DNA from: Paragonimus skrjabini miyazakii
Lineage: Eukaryota; Platyhelminthes; Trematoda; Plagiorchiida; Troglotrematidae
Direction: 5' to 3'
DNA length: 64,000 nucleotides
NCBI GenBank assembly: GCA_014338405.1
Contig: JTDE01001114.1
Span: 62,001-126,000, forward strand
Shown: positions 12,270 through 25,258 of the stretch, piece by piece
Position numbering within the stretch: the first letter of the stretch is position 1
Layout: the number at the start of each line of letters is the position of its first letter
The notes under the pieces: model-generated
What the model was told of the DNA's origin: nothing
Databases searched by the model: none
The model's input: the letters and a program-made list of their open reading frames with translations, nothing else
Position numbers and translations under genes: made by a program

Positions 12270-15200
12270 GGCTCCTCCAGTGTCTGCACTTTCCGACAAG
12301 TCGGTCGGCAAGCTGCTCTGAAAAGAACTTTCTCAAGTCTGGGACTTGATGTGTGCTGCGTGACGAAGACGAGAGTCTACGATCCTAGCACGGTTATCCA
12401 CTTGAGCTCAGCTCTAGATAATTGTCGATCCAAGTGATTCTATCTCAGGGTTTCTGGTGACGCCGAAGCTGAATCTCGCGGTCAAGCTGGAGTGGAAATC
12501 ACATTGAGTTCCAGTGCAGAGCAGTGTTTGTTTGACTGGATCCCAGTGAACAGTCGCTTGTGTGCTGTCAGACTCAATACCTCGTCTGTCGACGCAAATT
12601 AGAAAGACGTTGTGTATTCGTTACATCGCGTATGCCCCAACGGAAAGCCGTTCAGATGCTACCAATGATAGGTCCATTGACGCCTTCGTTGACCTTCTGA
12701 GGCAAACTAAACACACATCATCGTACCAGCGGAGATTTTAATGCTCAGCCTCGTTGTCTTTTTCCGGAGGAGAAGTGGTTTGGAGGTATGTTTGGTGTCC
12801 GGGCACAACGCACCGACAACAGGTGAAAAACTGTTGCGGTTGTGCGCATCTCACTGTCTCTATATTTCGAACACCGCATTTCAACATAGGAGAAGGCACT
12901 GTGCTACATGATGATTTCATTGTGCCTCTCAGCCGTGGACATAGTTGGATCATATAGCAGCCAGTTACAGGTGGCGCCATTCTGTTAAAGACTGTCGTGC
13001 CTCTTGAAGCAACCACCTGGACACGGACCATGCTGTCGTGCTTGCCAGTTTTGTGTTGTCATATGCCCGGAGGACATACGCTCGTAAATGCAAGGCACAT
13101 AAGTAGCATTAGAAAGAGGAGATTGTGAAGAGCGCTTACCAGAAGGCGTTGTTGAACGAATTGCTTAGATTTACTCAGGTGGAGAATCCTTACGAATACT
13201 GAGAACAAATTGCCACAGCTACGAAAATATGCTGTGAAGAAGCATGTTCTGTAGGAGCTGTTCATTATTGATTGAACTGGATTACCGTCACGTAGATAAA
13301 CTTCATGAACAGGTGTCGCTCGATTCCATCTGGTTTCGAATATACTGACGACAATCGAGAACTTCAAATCAAACTGACTAAAATATGGAACAAAGAATCG
13401 AAAGAGATGGATAGAGCCTTTCAATCTGAGAATAGCAGGAGGATTTTTCCCCTGATCCGCGATTGTACCGGCCGTCGAGTCGGTATAGATGATACCAAAT
13501 GTGAAAAAGATGGTTCATTTATCATCAGTCACTCGTGCCGACTTGACAGGTGGGTTGCACATTTTGAAGACCAGTCCAGCTGGCCTCAACCAGGCCATGT
13601 GAACGACGGGACCCGAATTGTCAGTTAGTGCGTTTCAGACGGCCCTCTGTCGGAAGCAGAAATGGTTGTGGTGCTTAAGTTATTAGTCCAGAACTACTCT
13701 CTCCTCCTCTTTTTAGTGATGGGAGCAAGAGGTTGATATCAGAACTGACAAAACTCCTCAAGGGGATTTGGGAGGCTGAAGAAGTGCCTCGTGATTGGTG
13801 CCTATCATCAGTAATTCTCATTTTCAAAAAGAGGTCCCGAAGTCTGTGACAACTACAGAGACAACAGTTTGTGTCTACCACGTCCAAGTTACTCACTGGC
13901 TTCATATTACGTCGGTTCACTAAGCCAAGAGAGAGCCAGAAATGCAAAGAACAGGCAGAATTCCGATCCGGTCGAGGGTGCGTTGATCATATTTCTACCT
14001 TACGACGGGTCTTGGAACATCTACACTCTTGTGTGCAACCGACCGTCTTGATCTTTTTGGACCTGAAGGCTGCTTCGATTCAGTTGCTCGTAACGTTCTC
14101 TGGAGCTGTCTTCTTCGCAAAGGAGTGCCAGGAAAATACGTGGATCTGTTGAGATCACTGTATTCTCATTCTGCAAGCAAGATGAGAGTGTATGGACAAC
14201 TGTCTCGGGCGTTCATCACTTCTAGTGGTGTTCGTCAGGGGTGTCCGATTTCCCTCTTCCTGTTCAATTTTGTCATGGATGACATTCTGGACGGTGCGCT
14301 TCGTGAATCCAGCGGGATTGGTGTTGAGCTTCTTCCTGGCGCTAGAACGACCGATCTGGAGTACGCGGACGACATTGCCTTACTTAGCTCTTCTGCCAAA
14401 AACAAGCAGACCATGCTGAACAGGTTGAGCCACCAAGCTGGTTTGTATGGAATGCGCTTCGCACCTTCAAAGTGCAAAGTGTTGCTTCAAAACTGGGGCA
14501 CTTCAACTCCTACTTTTTTCATTGCAGGTAATCCGCTTGAGACTGGGGATAGTTTCACAAGCTTGGGTAGCACTTTCTCGTCAGCCTCTAATATTGCTGA
14601 TGAGATATCAGTGAGGGTAGCATGGACACGAATTGTCCTTGCCAAACTGCGTCATCCGTGGAGTCGAAACGACGTTCGGTTGTCGCTGAAAGGGAGGGTA
14701 TATAATGCATGCGTGCGTTCCATTTTGCTCTATGGTTCGGAAACGTGGCTTGTTCGCAAGGAAGATGCCAACAGGCTTGCTGTGTTTGACTCTCGTTATC
14801 TCCGCCAATTAGCCCATACTAAATGAAACGATTGCATGAGCAACACAGTCGTTTGCCAGCGCGCATTCCGGAACCCTCGGAATACGCAATTAATTGGACA
14901 ACTAACTTCGTTGCACAGCCTACCATAGTCGCGTCATGTATTCCGTATGTTATCTGCTTACTGTAGTGGATATTATATACTGAGACCATCTAGAGTTAGG
15001 CGAAACCACGTGGTTGTCACGAAGTGTAAACATCATTACTGTTCCACTGAGCAAAGTGGGCAGGTGTCTCTTGTCTGGCTGTGGTCCTCGTGATCACTCA
15101 GACCGCTGGTCAGAAACGCTACCCAAGATGGCGGTGTGCCATAGTCAGTGGTGTACCTGCATCCACACCATTTCTAGTTCTTCCGCTTAGTCTTCTTTAA
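12270..15200 (+). mobile_element. Decayed non-LTR retrotransposon (LINE, RTE-like): endonuclease plus reverse transcriptase
   Basis: Fragments of one polyprotein run left to right through several frames. From about 12290 to 12600 an apurinic-type endonuclease region can be followed (VGRQAALKRTL, LGLDVCC, then WIPVNSRLCAVRLN). YAPTESRSDAT follows near 12640, and a decayed IDH-type region up to about 13080. The reverse transcriptase begins by about 13800. A clean frame at 14029-14826 carries the motifs GVRQGCPIS, YADDIALLS and GSETW. The C-terminal tail can be traced to about 15190. Many stops and shifts break it upstream of 14 kb, so the copy is dead. The clade call rests on overall resemblance to fluke RTE-like elements; LINE identity is firm. 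Confidence 0.85.
13871..14826 (+). pseudogene. LINE reverse transcriptase domain, broken by a one-base deletion
   Basis: The frame from 13871 reads LLTGFILRR, then a run with EQAEFRSGRG, then FLDLKAAS. The next frame takes over at about 14076 with FDSVARNVLWSCLLRKGV and stays open to 14826. The switch falls at the GCTGCTTCGATTC stretch, where one T appears to be missing from the expected AAFDS coding sequence. Downstream the fingers and palm look well kept: GVRQGCPIS is followed by the catalytic YADD at about residue 111 of the second frame, then the thumb segment ending in GSETW. Because the palm is intact while the endonuclease is riddled with stops, decay is uneven along the element. No target-site duplication was identified. 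Confidence 0.85.
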
Positions 15201-16289
15201 TTAATCAATAACCTTCTCAATAACGCTTTCTTCTAGGACATTCTACGTCACGGTTGAGGTGAGCGACAGCTCGCGCTACAGTACCTTCTGATGAGTGCCA
15301 TGGCTGATATGGTAACCATGACAATATGAAATAACGCGAACCTCTTTTTGATGTGCTCATAAGCATAACCCGTACTATGTAAGTGAGTGGCGGTTTTCGT
15401 TGAATCGCTTATGGATGAGCGGTTATCATTCATCGTCAATAAATGTTGTCCCACAAAACCGCTCTCATGTTTTTGTCGACAGACAAGAAATAGCTAAAAA
15501 TACTAATGTCGGGTGAGTTATGTCTGCACAAACTCGTACAACAATGGTAAAACGTAATACTAGTGTATAAGCTCATAGGAGAACCCTATATTTTACAACA
15601 GTTGTACGCCCTTACCTACAAAATTTTGATAATCCAATCGAGAACAATAATCCTCTATCCGAAGCATCCAATAAAGGTTCCCAAAAGTGTCATGAGGCTG
15701 ATAATAAACTCTTACCAGGAATTGTTAACAATGTTGAATCAATCTCCACAACGCCACAGCAAATTCACTAAATCCGGACAGAATAAACCTCGGATTCTCA
15801 ATATTCCAGATTGAAATGTAAATGGCCAAGCTATATTCCATGCAGAACTCATTACTTCTCACTCTGTAACGCAGTGTTTCACTCACTGTTCACTACTACC
15901 TCAATCTAACTACTGAAAAGTACACCAAAACGGTGTATACGCGATGACCAGCTAGAGTTGGAATTCTGTTGGCCACATCCTTACAGCACAAACACAGGCT
16001 ATTGGATACATATATTAGTGCGCGCCCGCATGTGTTCTATTGAGTTATACAATATGCGTGTTTACCCGTTATACAAATGTGCAGTTCAAACGCGTTGAAT
16101 AACCGGAACAGGTGAGATTTCCCCACTGAAATTTCTTTGCATGCATAAGAGAAAGTTTACTTTACACCTCCTAATTCTTCAAACAGTTCGACCCAATCAC
16201 CACTACAGAAACAGGAAAGAAGTTGGTTTGGCAAACATTCCGATCCCCCTTACTCATCTCCAGGTCAATGTCTTAATGCTTTATATCAT
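15201..16289. other. Non-coding stretch between the LINE and the first Penelope-like element
   Basis: The first hundred bases or so may be LINE 3' untranslated sequence. The remainder holds short frames only, and I recognise nothing in it. Confidence 0.45.
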
Positions 16290-17440
16290 CCCGGTTGTCA
16301 AGCGAGCAAAATTGAGGGCAACTTTTTATATAATTACTTCAAACAAGTCTGAATTAGACGTGAGTCAGATCATCCAGTTGACCTCGAGAGTTGTCAGCTC
16401 AGTAACGGAGACCCATAGTGAACGTGGGGCCTGGCCAAACTTTTTCTGAGCCCACGGCTGTGAATTGCTCAGGTGGTTGCCAAGGTAAGAAATTTGACTC
16501 ATTTGGATTTATGTCCGGCAAAGCGGTAATTGAAACGGGAAGTCACTTTTTGCAAAATGTGGTGCCCTGAGTCAATGAGGTGCGCTAGCAGTGCATTTAA
16601 CGATTATTTCTTCCCGTTCTTTATCAGCCGTGTGAGATGATGTTTTTATATCCACCGAGAGAAACGCCTGGTTGTGCTACCGACGTAATCTGTTCCACAG
16701 GAGCATGTGAAAGTAAACAGAAAGTGAGGTTGCAAATCTAAGCGAGGTATCTTTGAGTTGTGCGTGAACTACTTCGATGTGGGTCTTTTAGTAGCGCTAC
16801 TTATTCTGCGAGTCCATACCTAACCTTCATATTCTAACGTCATACAAACTAAATTCTTTATCGCAGATTGGAGTTTAACTTTTGTTACTGTCAGATCCGT
16901 AAGCGTGTCAACAATGTTTTGGAAGCAGACATTCTCTGCAAACGTCCGCCGTAGAAATATCATTTCTATTTCAATAGTGTCATCAGTACATATCTTCATA
17001 ACTCTATGTGTCAGTCTACGAACGATGTTTCCTTTGGGTTTGAGAGGTGAGTAACGGAAAAATGAGTATACCGGTCGTACCAAGCCCTCATCTGCGAACG
17101 AATTCATGATGTGAACCGCCTGCACTATGTTTTGATGTTGCATCCAGGAAAGATACCTCTCCAGCTTTTTCGAGTTCATGAATAAAACTAAGATTAAGGT
17201 GCGTTTCGTTCACCTCGTAAGTATGCGATTTAGATCCATAGCCTCATCAATTACACAAATCATATCATCCGCGTTCCTCTTGTAGAAAGTGCTGTGCTCT
17301 ACAATCTCACGAGCATATTTAAGCTCGGCTTGAATACTACAAGTATTGTTTAAGAGTCTTCGGGCAATTCCATTTGGTACATCCATAATTTTACTACGAT
17401 ACACATGTAGAAACCGTCGCTAGAATTTTTATCACTCGGT
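16290..17440 (-). mobile_element. Penelope-like element, copy 1: reverse transcriptase C-terminal part and GIY-YIG endonuclease relic
   Basis: Minus-strand frames at 17404-17210 and 17179-16820 contain STFYKRNADDMICV, which corresponds to the catalytic palm of Penelope-like reverse transcriptases; the first D of the usual YVDD is lost in NADD. Thumb-region sequence follows. From about 16720 down to 16640 the minus strand reads FTCSCGTDYVGSTTRRFS, a GIY-YIG endonuclease signature with YVG in the YIG position. Stops interrupt both parts. The 3' flank (TTGTCAAGCGAGCAAAATTG at 16297) closely matches the 3' flank of the second copy near 44619, which shows they are one family. No intact product is possible. 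Confidence 0.82.
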
Positions 17441-17464
17441 CCTAGGTTATGCTCTCTCAGAAAT

Positions 17465-17860
17465 ACGGCGGAGCAGTTTGTTTTAGGGGCCCACTGTGAA
17501 AAATTTATACAATCAAGTCAAATCTCTGGTTCCGTCATCAGCAGGAGCTGCCAAATATTTCGACATCACTTTGGCTGACAAGTGCCATCAATATCCCAAT
17601 TCTTGATTGCAATTAGGCAGTATTACGACAAAATGTCACATCCAAAATCTGCAGGATTTGAGAACAGCTGGTGATATGATGATATCGAAGCCTGACGAAG
17701 GTGTAGGAGTCGTTCTGACGTACAGATCAACCTGCTTGTCAAAAATGATTGATATCTTGGGTGAACCGTTTAATTTCATCAACGTGCTAAACGAAAACTT
17801 TTGAACCGATGCGATCCAGAAAACCGCCTCCTTCTTCGGAATAATACTTATATGTGCATG
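17465..17860 (+). mobile_element. Penelope-like element, copy 1: reverse transcriptase N-terminal part, inverted relative to the rest
   Basis: The plus strand reads SLVPSSAGAAKYFDITLA, then QNLQDLRTAGDMMISKPDEG, then GVVLTYRSTCLSKMIDIL. The run with SKPDEGVGVV is the usual start of the Penelope-like reverse transcriptase (a KPDKGxGVV type motif). The frame closes at 17804. This part points right, while the palm and endonuclease parts just to the left point left, so the two meet head to head at about 17410-17465. The middle of the reverse transcriptase between them is missing. This is a dead fragment. Confidence 0.8.
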
Positions 17861-20800
17861 AACTCGTTAGTTATGTCACCTTCCCTACTGCTCCTGTCGA
17901 AGGACCTACGATAGTTATTGTATCATCGGATGAAACAAAACCTTTAAAACAGACGCGAAGATCATTGATATATTGCACCCGTGCAGTGTGGTGAAGTGTA
18001 CCATCGCCATGAAAAGGAACGAGTATACTTATAAAGCTTAATATATGGCTCATTGAAGATTCCAGTTTAACACATATGCCTTGGTGAATGAAACAGGAAT
18101 TATGCCAACTTAAGTTAGGAGTAGGTTTTCATTGAAGTGTGACTGTTGACCTCCATATCCAACCACATATGATCTTAACTGGTCGGCCTAAAAATCTTCA
18201 ATGATTGCATCAACAAACAATGGTTGCATTGGGAAATGCCAAATTTACAGAACATTTTAACGCTAATTTCTGATGTTGCTGTTGAGCTTTGTATCACATT
18301 ATAAAGTATACAGAGAAAAACTATCAGTCCCACTGAGATTAGTGATTGTATACATAATTGTGTTCCTAGTGAATGGAGAAACGTCATGCAAAAACACTCT
18401 TTTTTGAACCTCATGGTGATAGTTGATACGCCACAACGAATGTGTAGACTATTTTCTGTTTTTTCTGAATGCCTCAGGTATACGGCGGTTGCTTGATTAA
18501 AAATCACGGAAGAACTACATGCCTGAACTTCATAAAAAATTGTCCAATTTTATGATCATTTGTAAGACCGTAAACCTAGGAGTAACCACTTTAAAAGCTG
18601 AATCAATTGATTTATTTCGTTATTTCGCGAGTCTTTTTTTCTTCATTTTTCACCCAAATCCTCTAACACTTAGTGATATCTTCGAATACTCTCCCAGTTT
18701 CTTCCTTTATTGTAACCTGCTAGGTTGAAAAATTCCAGGTTTATCAAGAATGGACAGAACACGTTAGATATTTTTAGGTTTTCACTTCAAATCAATGATC
18801 GCTTGTGGTGAGTTTAGCCCGAAACTAATTTAATAAACATGAACCCGTTAGCCACGCGTGAACCACCTTTTTTGAGGCATGAATAAAAATTTTATTGGAA
18901 CGTTGGTACATAGAATAACGCTGTCCTGCACGACGGACACCAGTGGCGCTGTATGTACTCTCACAAAATCTTTAGACCAATACCTGTTCTGATCTAACTG
19001 TTTGGAAACACTCAATTAAACCTGGTATTTCACAAGCCATCTGCTGTACAAACAGTGAAAGCCCGCCTTTCAGAATCCCATTCAAGAGAGTCAATATTCG
19101 TGAGCTGTGGGCCATTGAGGTGTAAATATAATGCGATTTTACCACTGGCCAACTGAACTTGTTTGAAATATTTATTTGCACGTCACGCTGACTCAAACCA
19201 TTATTGCACTTCAGGTTCATGAGCTCAACAATATATTTTAGAATTGAAAGCATATAACTAAAGTTATTCCGAACCAATTTGGGTAAGCAGCACATTAGTA
19301 TGTTGCAGCTGGTGCACACAAACTAATCAGGATAATGCCTGGCCACTGAGACAAACGACTGCTTGAAACACTGCACCGTCTGATCAGTTGTAGTGACAAC
19401 AATGAACGAGTAAATGTGTGAACAAATGGCTTTTGATGTTGCTTGCTCGCTTTTAAATGATGTGTGGACAAACATTTTGATCGTTCTCACATATCAGTGA
19501 TCAGTTCAAGCCGCTAGTGCTAACAAAGGCAAAAACTCTTGACTTAAGTAAAAGTTAACCAACTTAGCGCTTCAAAAACAGCAGCAATCGCAGTATAATG
19601 CTAATGCAACAAATCCACATTACACATGTTTGTCCTCGGTTTACTTCAGGTTATCCGTTTGTACTGACTGTGTTCATAGATATTCCAAGTGACCGCAGTA
19701 GACCAGGTTTTACCCTTGAACAAGCAATTTGTAGCGAGAACACGACACGTAAGAATCAGTTATGTTATATCCATGATCCATAATGAGGCAAGATAGACAT
19801 GCGTCACGAACCAAAACGAAAATATACATTGTGAATCAGTTACGTTATTACAATACAAATTTTAAGAGAGAATATAAGGAAAACCTTCAAGACCTTGAAA
19901 TTCTGAGTTCCGTTTTTAAATATCAAGTGAGAATAGGCCATCGCATTTGGACCTAACTCAGCGTTACTAAGCTAACCGTGATGTAATTTCATCTTTCTAT
20001 TATAAACAACATCCGTTAAATCAGTTTTTCCTTCTAAAACCAGCTACGATTCCAAAAAAGGGTTTGATGCAAAAAAATATGAAGCACTGATATGCGGTAA
20101 AAGTTCGGAGCCCCAATGGTTGCCACAAGTGCAACTAAGCTAAGGTTGTCAGTATTCCTCAAAACTGAGAGTCCTCCTAATTTATATCTTAAATCAAAAC
20201 AAAGCATTCTCTGAGAATTTCTGAACTGAGGAAGATTTCCTCTTGTGTGGCAAAATATTCTCGTGAAAAACTATCGATACGTTTGACAGTGCACAATACA
20301 GAAAACGGGAACTGAACGTGCGTTCATTGGTTCAACTGGAGTCTGTATAAGACAGTTTTCGGCATCCTGGTGTACTAAAGACCTTCTGAAAAGAAACGCG
20401 CATTTCAACAAGCCTCGTTTTAAACCCCTCACGATATTTGCTTTATTAGGTGGCCAATTACCAGTCTCACGTTAACGTCAATATCAACCTCAATAGGCTG
20501 CATGGACTGAGAGACAGAAAGAAACAACAAACTAACCGACAATGTAATTGTCACTGTTAACTGTCCAACGATAGAACAAATACACTCGGGAGGATGTTTT
20601 GTTAATTGTTCAGACTTGAATAAAGCCAGAAAATTGTCCTACCAACCAATTAACACAATATCGGGCCACTTGAAAAAGCTTTAGGTAACTTTTCTTCGTC
20701 CGACAACGCTCAGGATGTGGAATTTCCCGATAATGCGTTCAGGCTGTTTGTGGTCAGTTTTATACAATTCAGTGACATTTCCAGTAACCCATGAGAAAGC

Positions 20801-23800
20801 AAGGTGAGTTTGGTTGGATAAAGATGCCCAATTTTTCTTTCCTCAGATAAAATGGACCTACTTCAGCTTTTTAAAGTGGGTCTCAGATGTTTTTCCGTTG
20901 GGTACCAAAAGAGGTACCTGCTGCAAAATTTTCCTACTTGATAGAGTTGGTTCTTTGACTCTACTCATCTGTTTTGAAATGACGCAAAGTGCGTCGTGTA
21001 TATAGTAACAGATTTTACTTTGGCTGATAAGAATTTATTTAAACTTCACAAGATACTCTAATTTAGCGTTGTTCGTGCTATGTTGATTTTGTGCTGAGAT
21101 GCTATTAAGTCAGTAAACCGAAAAACATTTTTTTGTTCACTAGTTCTAAAATGTTTTCAATAACTTGGAAAAGCTTCCTAATTAATACATTTCTCTACAC
21201 GCCTCCCAGTACGATGTTACTATACTGATGCGTCATGCAATTAAACAAACGAATGTTGGATTTCTCGTGTTTATTCAACAGTTCTTGTTGGCACGCATAT
21301 TTCCGCATGACTGAAGTAAGCTTAGTGAAGCATCGAGACGGTAATACTTTCAAACGAATTATATGGATGTTCAACCCAGATGATGGCTAGTAGAAATTCT
21401 TATGCTATAACCAGATCTCAGTTCGGATAAGTATTAATCTGTCACTGATTAATTTCAATACAATCTACTATATGTTTACCGTCGAAAAACAACTTCATTT
21501 CCATTACTGTTGGCAGACGTATCAATTATGTTTTTTTACTACTACCCGCAGCTGCGTGTCAATCAAGCGTTTGTTTTTGGCGCCACTGATGCCTAAACTA
21601 GGCATATGGAACCATTCAGTATTTTGACAGGAGTCAGATAAGTTTTTACGTACAGTATGTTGGGATGGCTAAGTGGAATGTTGTCCAAGCTTGCTAAACA
21701 GTGCTGGGGTTTACTTTCCACTTTGATCCCGTTGTCGTGGCTACAACAATTCAGGATGCACCCCTGAAACAAGAATACGCATATCATCTACAGAGGTAGA
21801 GAGCCAACAGTGGAAACAATGGAACGAGAAGAAAAGAAAATGTGGGTATAAAATCACCCCCTTTTGGTATGCTTTGTTATTTGGTGCTCAAAGGAAGCGT
21901 TTGAAAATTTACAGTGGTGCACTTTTATTCTTACTGCTTAAAATCAATGATGCTGTTGAACGTTCAGCAATTTTTGCAAAGAGTTCACAAACTCAAATAT
22001 AATTCTTGTTAAGTGATATGTCTAGAATGCGTACAACGATGCTGAAAGAACTGAAAAGGCAAACTTGAAGAAGAAATCAAACTGGATGTACTGCAAAATA
22101 TTTGGAATGCCTTATATTCAATACGTAAATATTCAAGCCTTAATTCATCAGACAGCGTAAGGAATATGACTGAAGAGACTAGTGCATGCATTCCATATGA
22201 AGCTACTTGTGTGACAGCGTTAGATAGATTCAATTATTCAAAAATATATTCTTGTTTTAATTGGTAGCACAAAATTCAACGTTCTGAGTCAGACGATTTA
22301 ATTACCGACGAAAGTTTCTAACATTTTCATGAGCAGTAAATCCATTATTGATAAATGACTGTTAAACTTCTATTACTTCGAGAAAGCTGAGTTTCGTTTT
22401 ATAAAAACTTTCATAAAGTTTTCTGCTAATTCTTGCGAGAGCCGCCAAGAGCAATATTGACTACTTTCCAGGTCTTTTTGTAGTGATTAACCACGTTTAT
22501 ATTTACTTGTCAAAGGTTTTCAGAAGGTTGAGGCTAAACTCAATGTTATTTGTAAAATATCTTGGTCAGTATGTGACTTCACCAGCTTCTGTGCCAGATG
22601 TCGTTACAATGGACATATGCTGTGATACCCAAGCACACCTTTATTTTCCCACAAAAATGCCCAAAGAATCCTTAACAGAACTAACGCAACCGATTGGACT
22701 CATCTTTGTCACATGTGATAATGTTTTATTTCTACACACTGTTAAATCTTTGCCGCATTATGGACTTTCCGTAAACAGGAGGAGAAAAAATTGGCAATCT
22801 GTAGCACATCATACATGCGTCAACCATTCACGTACGGTGTCTACTCCAAACGATCGTGGAACAAATTGACCAGATGAACGAGAGACTGGTCAGAAAGGTT
22901 GTAGGTTCGAAATTTGTTTAAATTATCTATACATCTTGAATTCAAACGGAGATAAAACGGACCTAAGATTGTTAGCGTTATCGTGTGCATTATATTTCGC
23001 CGTCTGACGAGAAATGATTAATAGAACGTGATCAAGAGGAACTGCAGCGAAGAGGCTTAAATCCGCGACAACTGCATTTGAATGAGATATTACCTAATGT
23101 TAGACGTTTTTCCTCAATCAGCCCAAAGAGAAGAAGTTGTACCCACAAGTGACATTCTCATTGCCGAACGGAATGTAGACAGTGAATGATACAAAAATCG
23201 TGCTACCTAACGAAGCAGATGAGAGGGACTTAAATTCCTGTTGTTTTCATGCCACTAACATAGAATCAATAGGTATAAAAGATCATTGGTGAACAATTTT
23301 GCCAAAGATCCTCAGATTACTTTAATGTAGATAATTATGACATCGTTGCCATCAAGTGTTAATTCAGTTGGTTTGTGGCCAGAATTAGTTAATTGGCTTA
23401 ATACTCAATCCCCCTAGTAGTTCAGAAGACTCTTCATCATGAAACTGTACAAAAGTGTCGCCGAAATACTTGTCGAACAAGATATTAATTCGAAACTGTT
23501 ACCTTATCGTCAGATAAAATTGCAGCTGTTATAGACTGTCAAATTTTTCTCTGTGACATTACTGTTGAGAATAAAGAATTTTTATGAGTTGCCTGCAATC
23601 CCTACAACGATATTTGTATTTAACCCGTTTTTCTCATATTGTAGGATATATTCTTTCACTGACAAACCTTTTATTCATCTCTATATACTATATGTCTTGC
23701 ACAGTTTGAGCAACCTGGGATCCTGCAGGCAATAACCTTGCGAAATGTGGTCGACTGAGTTTGAGAACGTAAGGTATATTACAATAGCTGATAGAAGATG

Positions 23801-24939
23801 TTTGCTTTCAATTAGTTGCTTGGGAGTTTGCTAACAAAAAGGTAACCGTTTGAGTGGGAATTAGATAATTGTTAACAAAGATTGAACGGGTTTCTTCTGC
23901 CAATCTTTACTCATTAATGGACCTTTGAAAACCGATCAGACAACAAAGACTAAACAAACGTCTAAACTGCTAACCGACTGCAAACGGTTTTGTGGTATAA
24001 GTCAGACAGATGCCAACTTGTGATGGAGAGATTAGGAGATTTTTCACCAAGTTGGCCGACACAGATCGTGCTGATCTGTCGACAGCAGGATTACGTGAAT
24101 TATATAGTCTGCCGCTGGAAGCTTCAACGGAAATGAAGTTATGCTGAGTTTGGTTCAATGAATACTCACGCTGCAAATGACTAATGAAGAAGGGCAACAA
24201 AAGCCTTTTCAAAGCCATAGTGTCATGCAGATCTGCAGAGCATTTTGGCTGATATTTTCTGCGCAGAAATGCCGTGATAATCTATTTATAAATTCGACCA
24301 CAGGGGGTTTGTTCTATCTATTTATTTACATTGTAACTACGCGTCGATGTTAACCAGGTGAGAAATGTCAATGAAAACACGGATAACAAAAGTCCACACG
24401 ACGGTTCACTTTGGTCATTGTCTTATTCAGATTCAAAATTGAGCCGTGAGGAATAACTTGTATTGGGTCGCAAAAACATTCAGAGTTGCGGCCATGCAAT
24501 TACGTTATTTCAAGCAAATACTTTAAGTTACTCTGACTCAGGTGCATTCAAACGTCATCATTTACCGTTAGCTTTTAGTCAACAAGTGTTCGTCGAAAAT
24601 GAGACTTTTATTAGAATTCAAATATAGCTCACATGTAGCCTAGTTAAGCTATGAGGCCTATGGTATTTTGGCTATGGATCCCCATCCGACGTTGAGACGA
24701 ATCACCTGTCAAATGCGCAATTCTCAGCGTGTACATTGGTCAACAGCTGTACAGTCTACCGTTATTCCAACGCTGATTGGTCGGTGTTTACACCAGCAGT
24801 TTGGTCATAGTTTATAGTTCAAGAACAGCTAGCAAACCAAACACATTTGTATTTCTTTCGCCTGAGGTGTTCGAACTCTCTATACCCCGTTTGACTCTAT
24901 ACAAACGCTCACATTAAAAAAACTTGTGGTACCTAAAAA
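17861..24939. other. Non-coding stretch
   Basis: No gene recognised. The longest frame, 128 codons at 22483-22869 on the plus strand, shows no domain. A short plus frame at about 24010-24147 (beginning MPTCDGEIRRFF) has more protein-like composition than its surroundings but is only about 45 codons and unplaced. Everything else looks like A+T-rich intergenic sequence. Confidence 0.45.
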
Positions 24940-25258
24940 ATGAATCATCAAGTAACACAATTCATCGTCATTTTCACAGTATGGTTGATTAAATTATTAA
25001 CCACACAGTCACATTCGCCCTTAACAGCAAGCAAACGAGCGTGGGGAAAACTCCGCGCAGACGGTTTATATGAACACAAAGAGTCATCAACGTTAGATGT
25101 CCAAAGACATACGCAACCCCGACTGCAAATTCCAGAAGAAATGATTTCTGCACGCCCTTCTGGCACAAGGAACACAAGACAAAACATATATCCATGGATT
25201 AAAATGAAGACTGGAAACATTCTTGATCGGAACTGGGAACCAAAGTCACGTAAAACAG
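24940..25258 (+). CDS. Candidate first coding exon of the UNC5-like netrin receptor (signal peptide), version a
   Basis: The ATG at 24940 follows a purine-rich context (ACCTAAAAAATGA). It opens a peptide whose residues 8-20 are hydrophobic (FIVIFTVWLIKLL), a plausible secretory signal. A basic, unordered stretch of about 85 residues follows. The frame stops three bases after 25258, but a good donor (AACAG|GTTAGTG) ends the exon there in phase 1. The first recognised Ig exon at 49329 begins in exactly that phase, and extracellular-domain genes usually have a phase-1 junction after the signal exon. No sequence homology supports the peptide itself, so membership of this gene is inference. It could instead belong to an unrelated secreted protein. 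A 24-kb intron would follow. Confidence 0.45.

Noticed and set aside
22483..22869. 128-codon plus frame
   Set aside because: No family resemblance; begins at GTG in A+T-rich sequence without a credible exon border.
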